Shown piece by piece: positions 50,836 to 58,357 of a stretch of 64,000 bases of DNA. The notes under the pieces were generated by a model. That model worked only from the letters and a program-made list of their open reading frames with translations, was not told where the DNA came from and ran no database searches. The stretch lies in contig NZ_CP090958.1 of the NCBI RefSeq assembly GCF_025787225.1, positions 3,272,550 to 3,336,549 on the forward strand. The letters run 5' to 3'. The DNA is from Saxibacter everestensis. Its GTDB lineage: Bacteria; Actinomycetota; Actinomycetes; Actinomycetales; Brevibacteriaceae. Both the position numbers and the translations under genes were made by a program. Every line of letters begins with the position of its first letter. The first letter of the stretch is position 1.

Positions 50836-52185
50836 TCAGCCATGGGTTCTGGCCGCATCGTGCTCGGTGGCGGACTGTCCGATACCGCGAACGAGGCCGA
50901 GCTTCCCGGCGATCACATAGAGCAGGAACGCCGCGAGCACGGAGTTGATCGATGGGATGCCAACTGAAACGAAGTGCCCGATCAACGCGGACGCGAGCCA
51001 GATCACGATGGTGGCCGGAACCCAGGTCGGCGAGTGCGGCGGGGTTGCTTCCCGGGCGGCCACGAGCTGCGGGCGCCACTTCTTCACCACGAAGTATTCG
51101 GCAATCATGATGCCCGCCACGGGAGGGAAGGCAACGCCAAGGATGCTGAGGAAGCCAACGAAATTCTGCAGGATCCCGCCGGCCGCCAGCAGCGAACCGA
51201 CGATGCCGATCACCAGAGTGACAATTGCACGATTCACCTTGCGCCCGAACACCCGGTCGATGAAGTTCACCACGCCGAGACCGGAGCTGTAGAGGTTCCA
51301 GTCGTTGATCTTGAACGTGCCCAGCAGGATGATCAGCACGCCGACCCAGCCGACTGAGGAGGTGACGATATTGATGATGTCCGCCGATTTCACCGCGTGG
51401 GCGAGCAGGACGCCGGACAGGCCGATAACGTACTCGCCGAGGGTAACGCCGAGCACCGTCTGCTTCACGACGTCGCCGACCGATCGGTTGAACCGGGTCA
51501 TATCGGGCGTGATCACGGCGCCCACGATGAATCCACCGGCCACGAGCGTGGTGCCGGCGACGAACGTCAGCTGTGGGCCCGCGGGCGCCGAGGAGACCAG
51601 TTCGGCAAGCGAGTGATTCTGCAGTTCCGAGATGAATGCCCAGCCGACCAGGATTAGGAACAACGGCACGGTGATATTTGCGACCCACTGCATGGAATGG
51701 AATCCGCGAAGCACGATGGCGGTCACAACGAGTCCGAAGATCAGCGACCACAGCCAGACCGGGAAGATCGGCAATAGCGTGGCAAGTCCGGCGGCGGATA
51801 CCCCTGACTGCACGCCGAACCAGCCGATCAGGCTGATGCCGATAGCTAGGCCGAGAAGTGCGGACCCGCCTGCGCCGAAGCCGGTCCAGCGGGCGATGAC
51901 CGAGGTGTTGAGGCCCTCGCGCATGCCGATCACGCCGACCAGGATGGTCACCGCTTCCAGGATCACAGCACCGACGGTGATCGCCCAAAATGCAGACCAG
52001 AAATTCATCCCGAAGCCCAGCGTCGCGCCAAGCAGGAATTGGGAAAGCGCGGAGATCTGACCGAATCGTTGCACCGCGACCTGGAACCAGCCATAGCGCG
52101 CAGACTGTGGGACTCTTTGCAATGCATAGTCGTCTACGGCAAGCTTTTCTTCCACAGCATGCACCGGACTGGTTTTCTCGGCCAT
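50836..52185 (-). CDS. NCS1 family purine/cytosine permease (CodB-like)
   Basis: The 449-residue membrane protein has about twelve hydrophobic segments and NCS1/CodB-type features. These are a cytoplasmic lead with DDYALQRVPQSARYGW, then QISALSQFLLGATLGFGMNFWSAF, GFGAGGSALLGLAIGISLIGWFGVQ and SVGWVGVLIILLGTFKINDWNLYSSGLGVVNF. It imports a nucleobase, hydantoin or related cyclic ureide with protons or Na+. As first gene of the hydantoinase/DUF917 operon it probably supplies the operon substrate. CGAGGAG precedes ATG 52185. Confidence 0.9.
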   Translation of the reverse strand: MAEKTSPVHAVEEKLAVDDYALQRVPQSARYGWFQVAVQRFGQISALSQFLLGATLGFGMNFWSAFWAITVGAVILEAVTILVGVIGMREGLNTSVIARWTGFGAGGSALLGLAIGISLIGWFGVQSGVSAAGLATLLPIFPVWLWSLIFGLVVTAIVLRGFHSMQWVANITVPLFLILVGWAFISELQNHSLAELVSSAPAGPQLTFVAGTTLVAGGFIVGAVITPDMTRFNRSVGDVVKQTVLGVTLGEYVIGLSGVLLAHAVKSADIINIVTSSVGWVGVLIILLGTFKINDWNLYSSGLGVVNFIDRVFGRKVNRAIVTLVIGIVGSLLAAGGILQNFVGFLSILGVAFPPVAGIMIAEYFVVKKWRPQLVAAREATPPHSPTWVPATIVIWLASALIGHFVSVGIPSINSVLAAFLLYVIAGKLGLVRGIGQSATEHDAARTHG

Positions 52186-52280
52186 CGGACTAACTCCTCG
52201 AATGTGAGTGGGTTAGGTCCAGCGTAGGTAGCCGATGTAACCGGGAACATAGGCATTTAGTCGAAGCATCCGGGGCCACC

Positions 52281-52295
52281 TGTGCGAAGTGCACA
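52281..52295. promoter_or_regulatory. Inverted repeat TGTGC-N5-GCACA
   Basis: Perfect 5-bp arms TGTGC and GCACA enclose GAAGT. It lies about 96 bp upstream of the NCS1 permease start and 6 bp after the yhcG-like stop codon. It could be a PucR site for the permease operon or a weak terminator for the nuclease gene; the sequence does not decide. Confidence 0.4.
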
Positions 52296-52300
52296 AAGGG

Positions 52301-53425
52301 CTATTTTTCCCTGGTTGTCGGCTCTGTATCCGCGGACAGCGTCGCGAGCTCAGCCTCGAGGTCTTCGATGCTGGGCAGGCTTGAGGCGAATTCCTCCGGC
52401 AGTGACTCGACGACCTCGGTCTTCCATTCGGCGACGCCCATCGGCATCGTGAAACCCCGCAATGCATATTCGGCTACCACGCTGTTCTTGCTCTTACACA
52501 GCAGAAGCCCAATCGTCGGCTTGTCGTCGGGATGAGCCAGAAGGTCATCCACAGCGCTCATGTACATCCCAAGCTGTCCCACATAGCTCGGCTCGAACTT
52601 GGTCGCCTTGAGTTCGATGACGACATAGCAACGCAGTTTGAGGTGATAGAAGAGCAGGTCGACGAAGAACTCGTCGTCGCCAACGACAAGCCGCACCTGC
52701 TGCCCGACAAAGGCGAATCCCTGGCCGAGTTCGAGTAGGAACTTCTCGACCTGGCTAACAAGTTGAGCCTCCAGCTCTCGCTCGTTGCGCTGGTCGGCCA
52801 TCGCGAGGAAATCGAAGATGTACGGGTCTTTCATCGCCTGCAGCGCCAGATCCGAATCGGCTGGAGGCAGCGTTGCTGAAAAATTCGTGACTGCTTCACC
52901 AGATCGCTCATGGAGCTTGGACCCGATCTGTTGGATGAGGAGGTTGCGGGACCAGCCTCCGTCGACGGCTACTGCCGCATACCACAGACGTGTCTCGGGG
53001 TCGTTGAGCTTCTCGAGCAATGCGATTTGGTGGTACCAGGGCAATTGTGCAAGAGACGCTTGCACAATTGCCTGGTCCGGCCATGCAGCGGCGAACGCCC
53101 TCATATACTTCAGATTTCGAGGAGAATAGCCTTTACTACCCGGGAACTGAGACCGCACGTCACCGGACAGCCTGTCGACGACTCTTGCACCCCACCCCTC
53201 CTCACTTTGGCGCTCCAAGATGTCGCGCCCAATGGCCCAATACGTCATGAGCATCTCCTGGCTTGCGGCGGCGATTGCCTTGGAGCGTCCAACTGCAACC
53301 CGTCGTACAACGGACGCCAGTAAGTCGTGATACCAGTCGGGCATCGAGGGGCGTGCCGGTACGGCTGGGAACGAAGCTTTCGACTCACTCTCTGCAACTT
53401 CGGCCGAGGCCTTTTCGTCGTTCAC
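52301..53425 (-). CDS. PDDEXK nuclease domain protein (YhcG/DUF1016)
   Basis: The 374-residue protein has the DUF1016 N-terminal helical domain (MLMTYWAIGRDILERQ, GWGARVVDRLSGDVRSQFPG, GYSPRNLKYMRAFA, LPWYHQIALLEKL). A PD-(D/E)XK domain follows, with FVDLLFYHLKLRCYVVIELKATKF containing the D...ExK core. Members are predicted nucleases found near restriction systems or alone. None of the usual partners is present here. It starts with GTG 53425 after an AT-rich 100 bp that should hold its promoter. Confidence 0.9.
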   Translation of the reverse strand: MNDEKASAEVAESESKASFPAVPARPSMPDWYHDLLASVVRRVAVGRSKAIAAASQEMLMTYWAIGRDILERQSEEGWGARVVDRLSGDVRSQFPGSKGYSPRNLKYMRAFAAAWPDQAIVQASLAQLPWYHQIALLEKLNDPETRLWYAAVAVDGGWSRNLLIQQIGSKLHERSGEAVTNFSATLPPADSDLALQAMKDPYIFDFLAMADQRNERELEAQLVSQVEKFLLELGQGFAFVGQQVRLVVGDDEFFVDLLFYHLKLRCYVVIELKATKFEPSYVGQLGMYMSAVDDLLAHPDDKPTIGLLLCKSKNSVVAEYALRGFTMPMGVAEWKTEVVESLPEEFASSLPSIEDLEAELATLSADTEPTTREK

Positions 53426-53930
53426 AATACTTCTTTAACGGCATGTTTGCTTGTCATACTCCATGTTATGCGCCTCTTAGCCAGATCGCCTATAGTTAGT
53501 TCGATATTATTTCGATTTTGAATCGGCAGCCTCCGCCAGGACCAGCGACGCCTGACACCGTGCAGTACGACGAAGCAGTACTCGGCCTGGTGGGATGGCG
53601 GCCCCGCCCACTCGAGCGCCCTCATCGCCCAGCCCGGGTAGACAACCTCATCCCCACTCGCCGCCAATGCCGGCCGCGCCACGTAGAACCGGCGCGGCCG
53701 CACGTATCCTGCTCGTAGTCCTGCGAGCGCTGCAGGGCCTAGCCGTCGGCGGCGAATAGGGTGGCGCGGTCCCGTACCAGGCCCGGGTTCATTGCCAGAC
53801 CTTTCCGGGCGCACCCTTGAGCCGCACCGCTGAAGTCTCTTGACCCTTCTCTCGAAGCACACTCGAACGTTCCCCGTGGCACCCTCGACGGGTACGCTCC
53901 ATACGCGAGAAGAATCCGTACCGGGGTCTG
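53426..53930. other. 505-bp gap without a convincing gene
   Basis: The first 100 bp (to about 53525) are markedly AT-rich, with runs such as TCGATATTATTTCG, and look like the promoter area for the yhcG-like gene. The remaining 400 bp are GC-rich. Open frames exist on both strands, for example 53422-53862 on the minus strand, but their translations are Arg/Pro-rich with no family-like segment and no good ribosome-binding site. No tRNA, IS end or clear terminator is visible. It may be decayed coding sequence. Confidence 0.6.
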
Positions 53931-54518
53931 CTAGAGGTTGAAGTGGATGGGCTCAGCGAGTTCAGGATACGAAGCCCGGAAGGCGCGGACTGCATCGAGC
54001 TGCGGGAGCCAGTCATAGAACACCTGCTTGGCCGACAAGAGCTCAACCCCGCAACTTCCCAGTCGGCGAAGCCCGTGTTCGTGTGCGACGCCGGGAGAAA
54101 ATACGGCATCGGAGACCACCACGACGCGATAGCCGAGCAATTTCAGTCCCAGTGCGGAGTGGGACACGCAGATATCTGTCTCTCCCCCGGTGATGATGAC
54201 GGTGCGTTTTCCCGCCTCCTCGAGCGCGGACAGCACCTCCGCCTGACCGGCCACACCGAACGATGTCTTCTCCAGTACCTGCGAGCCTTGCCCGAGCGCG
54301 CTGAGCACTGACAGATGAGTGGGACCGTTTCGTACCGGGTCCTCCTCGGTGACGATCGTGGGCACGTCCAGAGCTGCTGCGACCGCCGCGAGCCAGGTCG
54401 CGTTGTCACTCACCCGGGTAAGAACCGAGCGATCTACATCGCGCCTTCGGGAAGGGTAGAAATTCGGCTGGAGGTCGATAATGAGAAGTGCGCTGTCGGC
54501 GCGGTCAAGAAGATGCAA
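53931..54518 (-). CDS. Isochorismatase family cysteine hydrolase
   Basis: The 195-residue protein has the family triad: Asp in ALLIIDLQPNF, Lys in VLEKTSFG and nucleophile Cys in ITGGETDICVSHSALG, preceded by the cis-peptide region. VVVVSDAVFSPG also matches. The family hydrolyses N-carbamoyl compounds, nicotinamide or isochorismate; this member cannot be assigned. The start is TTG 54518 with AGGAGA six bases upstream. It follows the MBL-fold gene by one base, so they are co-transcribed. Confidence 0.88.
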   Translation of the reverse strand: MHLLDRADSALLIIDLQPNFYPSRRRDVDRSVLTRVSDNATWLAAVAAALDVPTIVTEEDPVRNGPTHLSVLSALGQGSQVLEKTSFGVAGQAEVLSALEEAGKRTVIITGGETDICVSHSALGLKLLGYRVVVVSDAVFSPGVAHEHGLRRLGSCGVELLSAKQVFYDWLPQLDAVRAFRASYPELAEPIHFNL

Positions 54519-54519
54519 G

Positions 54520-55293
54520 TTATTCTCCTGAATGTGGTCGTGTGTCGAGGTAGCGTTGAGCGATGACTTTGGCTTTCATCCCTGCGAGCGGAGGCCCATG
54601 TCCCGGCAGGACTAGATCGATGTCGAGGCTCAAGATGGTGCGCATCGTCTGCGCATACGCGACACCGTCCGATGTCGGTAGGTCGTCGATGAGGGTTCCC
54701 TCATAGAGCGCGTCGCCGGTAACGAGGATCCGTGACTCTCTACAATGGAGCCCGATGCTCCCCGGCGTATGACCGGGCAGTTCACGCACCGTGAATGTTC
54801 GGTCACCAAGGTCGATCTGGTCGCCCTCGACGATGGTTCGCATCGGTGTCGTGGGTCCGGCACCCGAGATCGCCTGGACTTCGGGCCCCGGAGGAACGGC
54901 ATCAACGAGCATTTCGGGAAGCTCCTCTCCCAGCGGCTCACGGCCTATCCCCAGGCGCTTTACAACAGTCGCTGCGTCGAGGGGCATCGAGGAGACCGTC
55001 GGAAGCGCATCGAGTTCGAAAGCGTGCATGAACACCTGATCGAACGCGTCTGCACCTCCCGCATGATCCACATGCGCATGGGTGAGCACGAGCAGCGGAT
55101 CATGTTCGCACAGCTCAGGGAACGCGGTCGGAAGCGAGGCGATCCCGGTTCCGGCGTCGATCCAGAGGTCTCGTTCTCCCCGAATGTGCCAGATGCTCGC
55201 TCGGAGCAAGGGGTGAACATGCGGCTCCACGATTCTGGTGATGCCGTTGTCGTAGCTTTCCCTGATGAACCACGGTGCCACCGCCTTCAGCAT
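54520..55293 (-). CDS. MBL-fold metallo-hydrolase
   Basis: The hydrolase of about 257 residues has the metallo-beta-lactamase signature THAHVDHAGG, the later His in ELPGHTPGSIGLH, Asp in LVTGDALYEG and His in VLPGHGPPLAG. These together provide a two-metal site. ATG 55293 overlaps the MFS stop (TGATG); the frame is open further upstream through the MFS gene, but that is shadow. Many MBL proteins cleave lactones, thioesters or esters, so it may act on the compound moved by the MFS protein. Confidence 0.9.
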   Translation of the reverse strand: MLKAVAPWFIRESYDNGITRIVEPHVHPLLRASIWHIRGERDLWIDAGTGIASLPTAFPELCEHDPLLVLTHAHVDHAGGADAFDQVFMHAFELDALPTVSSMPLDAATVVKRLGIGREPLGEELPEMLVDAVPPGPEVQAISGAGPTTPMRTIVEGDQIDLGDRTFTVRELPGHTPGSIGLHCRESRILVTGDALYEGTLIDDLPTSDGVAYAQTMRTILSLDIDLVLPGHGPPLAGMKAKVIAQRYLDTRPHSGE

Positions 55294-56618
55294 CACTTCC
55301 CGAACTCCGCGCGAGTCGATCTCGGCTCGGCAGGGGGCGCTGGGTCCGCCAACTTGTCGCGCAGTTGCGGGGCAGCGCTCGCACATGCCGCGGCGAGCAT
55401 ACAGAGGACGGCGAGGAGACCGACTACAGCCCAAACGCTTCCGGTGGCGCCGACGAGAAGCGTCGCCGCGAGTGGCGAGAGGCCGCCAAAGATTGCCGCG
55501 CCAACCTGGTAACCGAGCGAGATGCTGGTGTAGCGCGCTTTCGGTGGAAACATCTGCGCGAGAACCCCTGCGAGCGCGGCGTAGGCGCTGCAGCCCGCAA
55601 GACGCAGCAGCACGAAGACGGCGATCAGGAGCGATGGACCTCCGGTACCCGATGCAACGACGAGGAATGTGATCGCGCCGAATACGCCGAGCCCGACTAT
55701 GCCGGCGACGAGGACCCGGATCTTCCCCAACCTGTCTGCGAGCCAGGCGGTCGGAATGGTGGCGATGAGTTCGACGAACGAGCCGATGGTGAGGATGTTC
55801 AGGACGAGTGTCATGTTGAGCCCGCCGTCCTCGGTAGCAAATGAGGTGAAGTAGGTGCTGGTGATGTAGTAGCCACCGCTCGGGACCGCAACGATGCCGA
55901 TCGCGAGCAGGAGCGGTCGCCAGTTGTGCACGATGGCGTCTCGGAGAGGATGCATCTGCGGTGTCGACGAATTCTCGAAGACGGGGGATTCCTCGACCTT
56001 GGTTCGAATGACGAGACCGACGACGATGAGCACGGCGGAAATGAGGAACGGTACGCGCCAAGCCCAACTGAGGAGGGCTTCCTCTCCAAACAGGGACAAG
56101 AACGAGAACACTCCCGTGGCGAGCATGCCGCCCGCCGGATTACCGAGCTGCACGAAGCCGCCGTAGAAGGCTTTCGATTCTTCAGGCGCATGTTCGACGG
56201 CCATGAGCACAGCGCCGCCCCACTCTCCGCCGACGGCAACTCCCTGGATGATGCGAAGCGTGACCAGCAGAATAGGGGCCCACGGACCGATCTCGTCATA
56301 GACCGGCAACAAGCCAGTAAGACATGTGGTGATCCCCATCAGCACGAGCGTCATGACGAGAGCACGCCGCCTACCGAGCCTGTCGCCGATCGAGCCGAAG
56401 ATCGCTGCGCCGAGGGGCCTGGCGAAGAAACCGACCGCGTAAGTTGCGAACGACGCTGCTAGCCCTGCGATGGGGTCCACGGTTGGGAAGAACACCGTAG
56501 CGAAGACTAATGATGCGCCGACGGAGAAGACATAGAAGTCGTACCACTCGATGCAAGTACCGATGAATGATGCTGCCGCAACCTTGCGACGCTGCGAGGC
56601 TGGAGTGCTGCTGGCCAT
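55293..56618 (-). CDS. MFS transporter (metabolite:H+ symporter, ShiA/ProP-like)
   Basis: The protein of about 441 residues has twelve predicted segments and the MHS-subfamily pattern FIGTCIEWYDFYVFSVGASLVF. The loop 2-3 motif is GSIGDRLGRRRALVMTL, followed by QGVAVGGEWGGAVLMAVEHAPEESKAF. The family imports organic acids and osmolytes with protons. ATG 56618 is chosen because AAAGGAG stands seven bases upstream, although the frame extends to 56687. It is first in a three-gene operon and divergent from a TetR gene. Confidence 0.92.
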   Translation of the reverse strand: MASSTPASQRRKVAAASFIGTCIEWYDFYVFSVGASLVFATVFFPTVDPIAGLAASFATYAVGFFARPLGAAIFGSIGDRLGRRRALVMTLVLMGITTCLTGLLPVYDEIGPWAPILLVTLRIIQGVAVGGEWGGAVLMAVEHAPEESKAFYGGFVQLGNPAGGMLATGVFSFLSLFGEEALLSWAWRVPFLISAVLIVVGLVIRTKVEESPVFENSSTPQMHPLRDAIVHNWRPLLLAIGIVAVPSGGYYITSTYFTSFATEDGGLNMTLVLNILTIGSFVELIATIPTAWLADRLGKIRVLVAGIVGLGVFGAITFLVVASGTGGPSLLIAVFVLLRLAGCSAYAALAGVLAQMFPPKARYTSISLGYQVGAAIFGGLSPLAATLLVGATGSVWAVVGLLAVLCMLAAACASAAPQLRDKLADPAPPAEPRSTRAEFGK

Positions 56619-56647
56619 TTCGCTCCTTTGATCCATGGTGCAGTCAG

Positions 56648-56687
56648 TTGGACACATGGTCAATTCGACCATTGGACACATAGTCAA
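56648..56687. promoter_or_regulatory. Two 16-bp direct repeats plus inverted repeat, candidate TetR operators
   Basis: TTGGACACATGGTCAA (56648-56663) and TTGGACACATAGTCAA (56672-56687) differ at one base and are 24 bp apart. Between them ATGGTC-AATTC-GACCAT (56656-56672) forms a perfect 6-bp inverted repeat. They lie in the MFS/TetR divergent gap, immediately upstream of the MFS ribosome-binding site. Confidence 0.75.
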
Positions 56688-56770
56688 CTACACGCTGGAG
56701 GACCTCGTCAACACCTGGCAGAGACGAACATTGAGAGATGTTGGACGCCTGCTCAGCTACACTTCATTCC

Positions 56771-57376
56771 ATGGTGTCGACCCGTCAACGGCATAGATCG
56801 AAGGCCGAGCGCCGTGAGGAACTAATTGCAGCCGCGATCGATATCGCCAGCGATCAAGGGCTGGACCGCCTTACCGTTCGAGATGTAGCTAAGAGGGCCG
56901 AGGTGACCTCGGGCCTGATCCACCACTACTTTCCTTCGATCGATAGCCTCGTTACTGAGGCATTCCGCCGCATCGCGACCACCGATCTCGAGTGGCTCCA
57001 CGATGGTCTTGACAAGCTCGAGCCCCACCGCGCCGTTCGCGTCTTCTTCGAACGCAGCATAGATCCGTGCCGAGACCCCGCTCTCGCGATCTGGCTCAGC
57101 GCTTGGCTCGCAGCGAGCCGACGAGCCGGCCTTCGAGACGCGGCACACGAAATGATGAACTCGGGAGTAGCCGCCTTGGCTTCGATCCTCCGACGAGGTG
57201 CCGAAGCCGGAATTTTTCGTTGCGTGGACCCGGAGATGTCTGCCCAGCGAATTCTGACCGTTGCCGACGGGTTCCTGATCCAACGAGCTCTGAAGATCGG
57301 GGACGTCGAACGCCTCGGGCTCGCGTCCTTCGTCAAGCAAACCATGGAGCGGGAAATTCAGATCGACCTATCCTGA
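56771..57376 (+). CDS. TetR family transcriptional regulator
   Basis: The protein of about 201 residues has a TetR helix-turn-helix at about 12-60 (RREELIAAAIDIASDQGLDRLTVRDVAKRAEVTSGLIHHYFPS) and a BetI-like C-terminal domain (DPALAIWLSAWLAASRRAGLRDAAHE). ATG 56771 is used; an upstream in-frame start at 56738 would add 11 unrelated residues. It is divergent from the MFS/MBL/isochorismatase operon and is the probable repressor acting at the 56648-56687 repeats. Confidence 0.88.
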   Translation: MVSTRQRHRSKAERREELIAAAIDIASDQGLDRLTVRDVAKRAEVTSGLIHHYFPSIDSLVTEAFRRIATTDLEWLHDGLDKLEPHRAVRVFFERSIDPCRDPALAIWLSAWLAASRRAGLRDAAHEMMNSGVAALASILRRGAEAGIFRCVDPEMSAQRILTVADGFLIQRALKIGDVERLGLASFVKQTMEREIQIDLS

Positions 57377-57381
57377 TCTAG

Positions 57382-57591
57382 GGTCACCGCAAGGTCGCTT
57401 TCGCCACAGACCTGGTCGCCGCGGGCTTCACAGACTTCGCTGGCGATAAGCCGGATGGCGGATCGGTCAGCGCGCTGGTCCGCATCGAAGGCAAGACCGT
57501 CGCGACAGTCTGCCTGTCCTGGCAGTTACAGCGGATGGAGCCTGGCCCTGAGCCTCTGTTCGGCCAAGCCGGCGCTGCGGCCGGTGGCTGA
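57382..57591 (+). pseudogene. Orphan coding remnant of about 69 codons, unidentified
   Basis: A frame bounded by stops reads HRKVAFATDLVAAGFTDF, then GDKPDGGSVSALVRIEGK, then TVATVCLSWQLQRMEPG. It has normal protein-like composition and GC-rich third positions. It has no start codon near its beginning, because a stop codon immediately precedes it and no ribosome-binding site exists. It looks like the 3' part of a gene cut off at the TetR module boundary. I do not recognise the family. Confidence 0.4.
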
Positions 57592-57625
57592 GTGGGTAGA
57601 ACCCGACATCCGCACGAGCCTGCGT

Positions 57626-58219
57626 CTACCGAGCCGCGAACAGCCCGATCAGCGCATTGCAGGTCTCCCGCATGTTTTTCAGGTCCATATTCGGTGAGTG
57701 CAGCAGCACTTGCATCGCGAGCCCATCCACCATGCCCACCAGCATGTTGGCGAATCGAACCGGATCCCCCTCTTTCACCAGGCCCTGGCGCTGACCTGCG
57801 CGCAGCACGTCCGTCACGATATCGCGCCACTGCCCGTACAGCCGCTCGTTAACCTCTTGCAGGGGATCCAGGCGCATGCCTTCCGCCCACAGCTCGGCCC
57901 ACACCCGCCATGCCTGAAGCGAGCGGGAATCAGCTGGAAGATACGACTCCACCAGCTCCTGCAGCATCTCCAGCGGGTTCTGCTCGGAGGCCAGGATCGA
58001 TTGCCGGCGTTCGAGCGAATTGCTCATATTGAACTCGAACGCCGCGCTGACCACGTCCTGCTTGGTCTCGAAGTAGTAGTGAATCGTTCCTGAACTCACC
58101 CCGGCGGCCTTGGCGACCTGCGCCAGGCGCAAGTTCTGCAGTCCCACCTCGGCGAGTACGACGCACGCCGCGCTGAGGATCTGCTCGCGGCGTTCGGCTT
58201 CAACGTTCGGGCGTGGCAT
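57626..58219 (-). CDS. TetR family transcriptional regulator (BetI-like)
   Basis: The protein of about 197 residues starts at ATG 58219 with GAGGAGAG upstream. Its helix-turn-helix is RREQILSAACVVLAEVGLQNLRLAQVAKAAGVSSGTIHYYFETK. The C-terminal domain (LQAWRVWAELWAEGMR, RFANMLVGMVDGLAMQVLLH) is of the TetR_C_6/BetI type. It lies downstream of the fatty-acid-like catabolic genes on the same strand, with its own candidate operator at 58241-58259, and may repress that operon. Confidence 0.88.
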   Translation of the reverse strand: MPRPNVEAERREQILSAACVVLAEVGLQNLRLAQVAKAAGVSSGTIHYYFETKQDVVSAAFEFNMSNSLERRQSILASEQNPLEMLQELVESYLPADSRSLQAWRVWAELWAEGMRLDPLQEVNERLYGQWRDIVTDVLRAGQRQGLVKEGDPVRFANMLVGMVDGLAMQVLLHSPNMDLKNMRETCNALIGLFAAR

Positions 58220-58240
58220 CGACTCTCCTCGGCGTGGACT

Positions 58241-58259
58241 CCCGGTGTTTCCGGGAAAC
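58241..58259. promoter_or_regulatory. Overlapping inverted repeats, candidate TetR operator
   Basis: CCCGG-TGTTT-CCGGG (58241-58255) overlaps the perfect odd palindrome GTTTCC-G-GGAAAC (58247-58259). They lie 22-40 bp upstream of the TetR start and could serve autoregulation. Confidence 0.5.
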
Positions 58260-58357
58260 GATCTCACGCTCAAGCCAATTATTAACTAACCGGCCGGGTG
58301 AATGCTGCCGCAAGAACCGCCGGCCGCCGCGCGGAGGGCACCGCCAGTGACAGGCCC

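Noticed and set aside
52301-53425. Type I or III restriction-modification locus
   Set aside because: Only the YhcG-type nuclease is present. No methyltransferase, specificity subunit or helicase gene lies within 10 kb on either side.
53422-53862. Possible 146-codon gene on the minus strand upstream of the nuclease
   Set aside because: There is no ribosome-binding site, composition is Arg/Pro-rich, and it overlaps the nuclease promoter region. No recognisable domain.
55294-56067. Upstream extension of the MBL-fold frame to 515 residues
   Set aside because: It runs through the MFS transporter gene in another frame and is Arg-rich. The MBL fold begins after ATG 55293, which overlaps the MFS stop.
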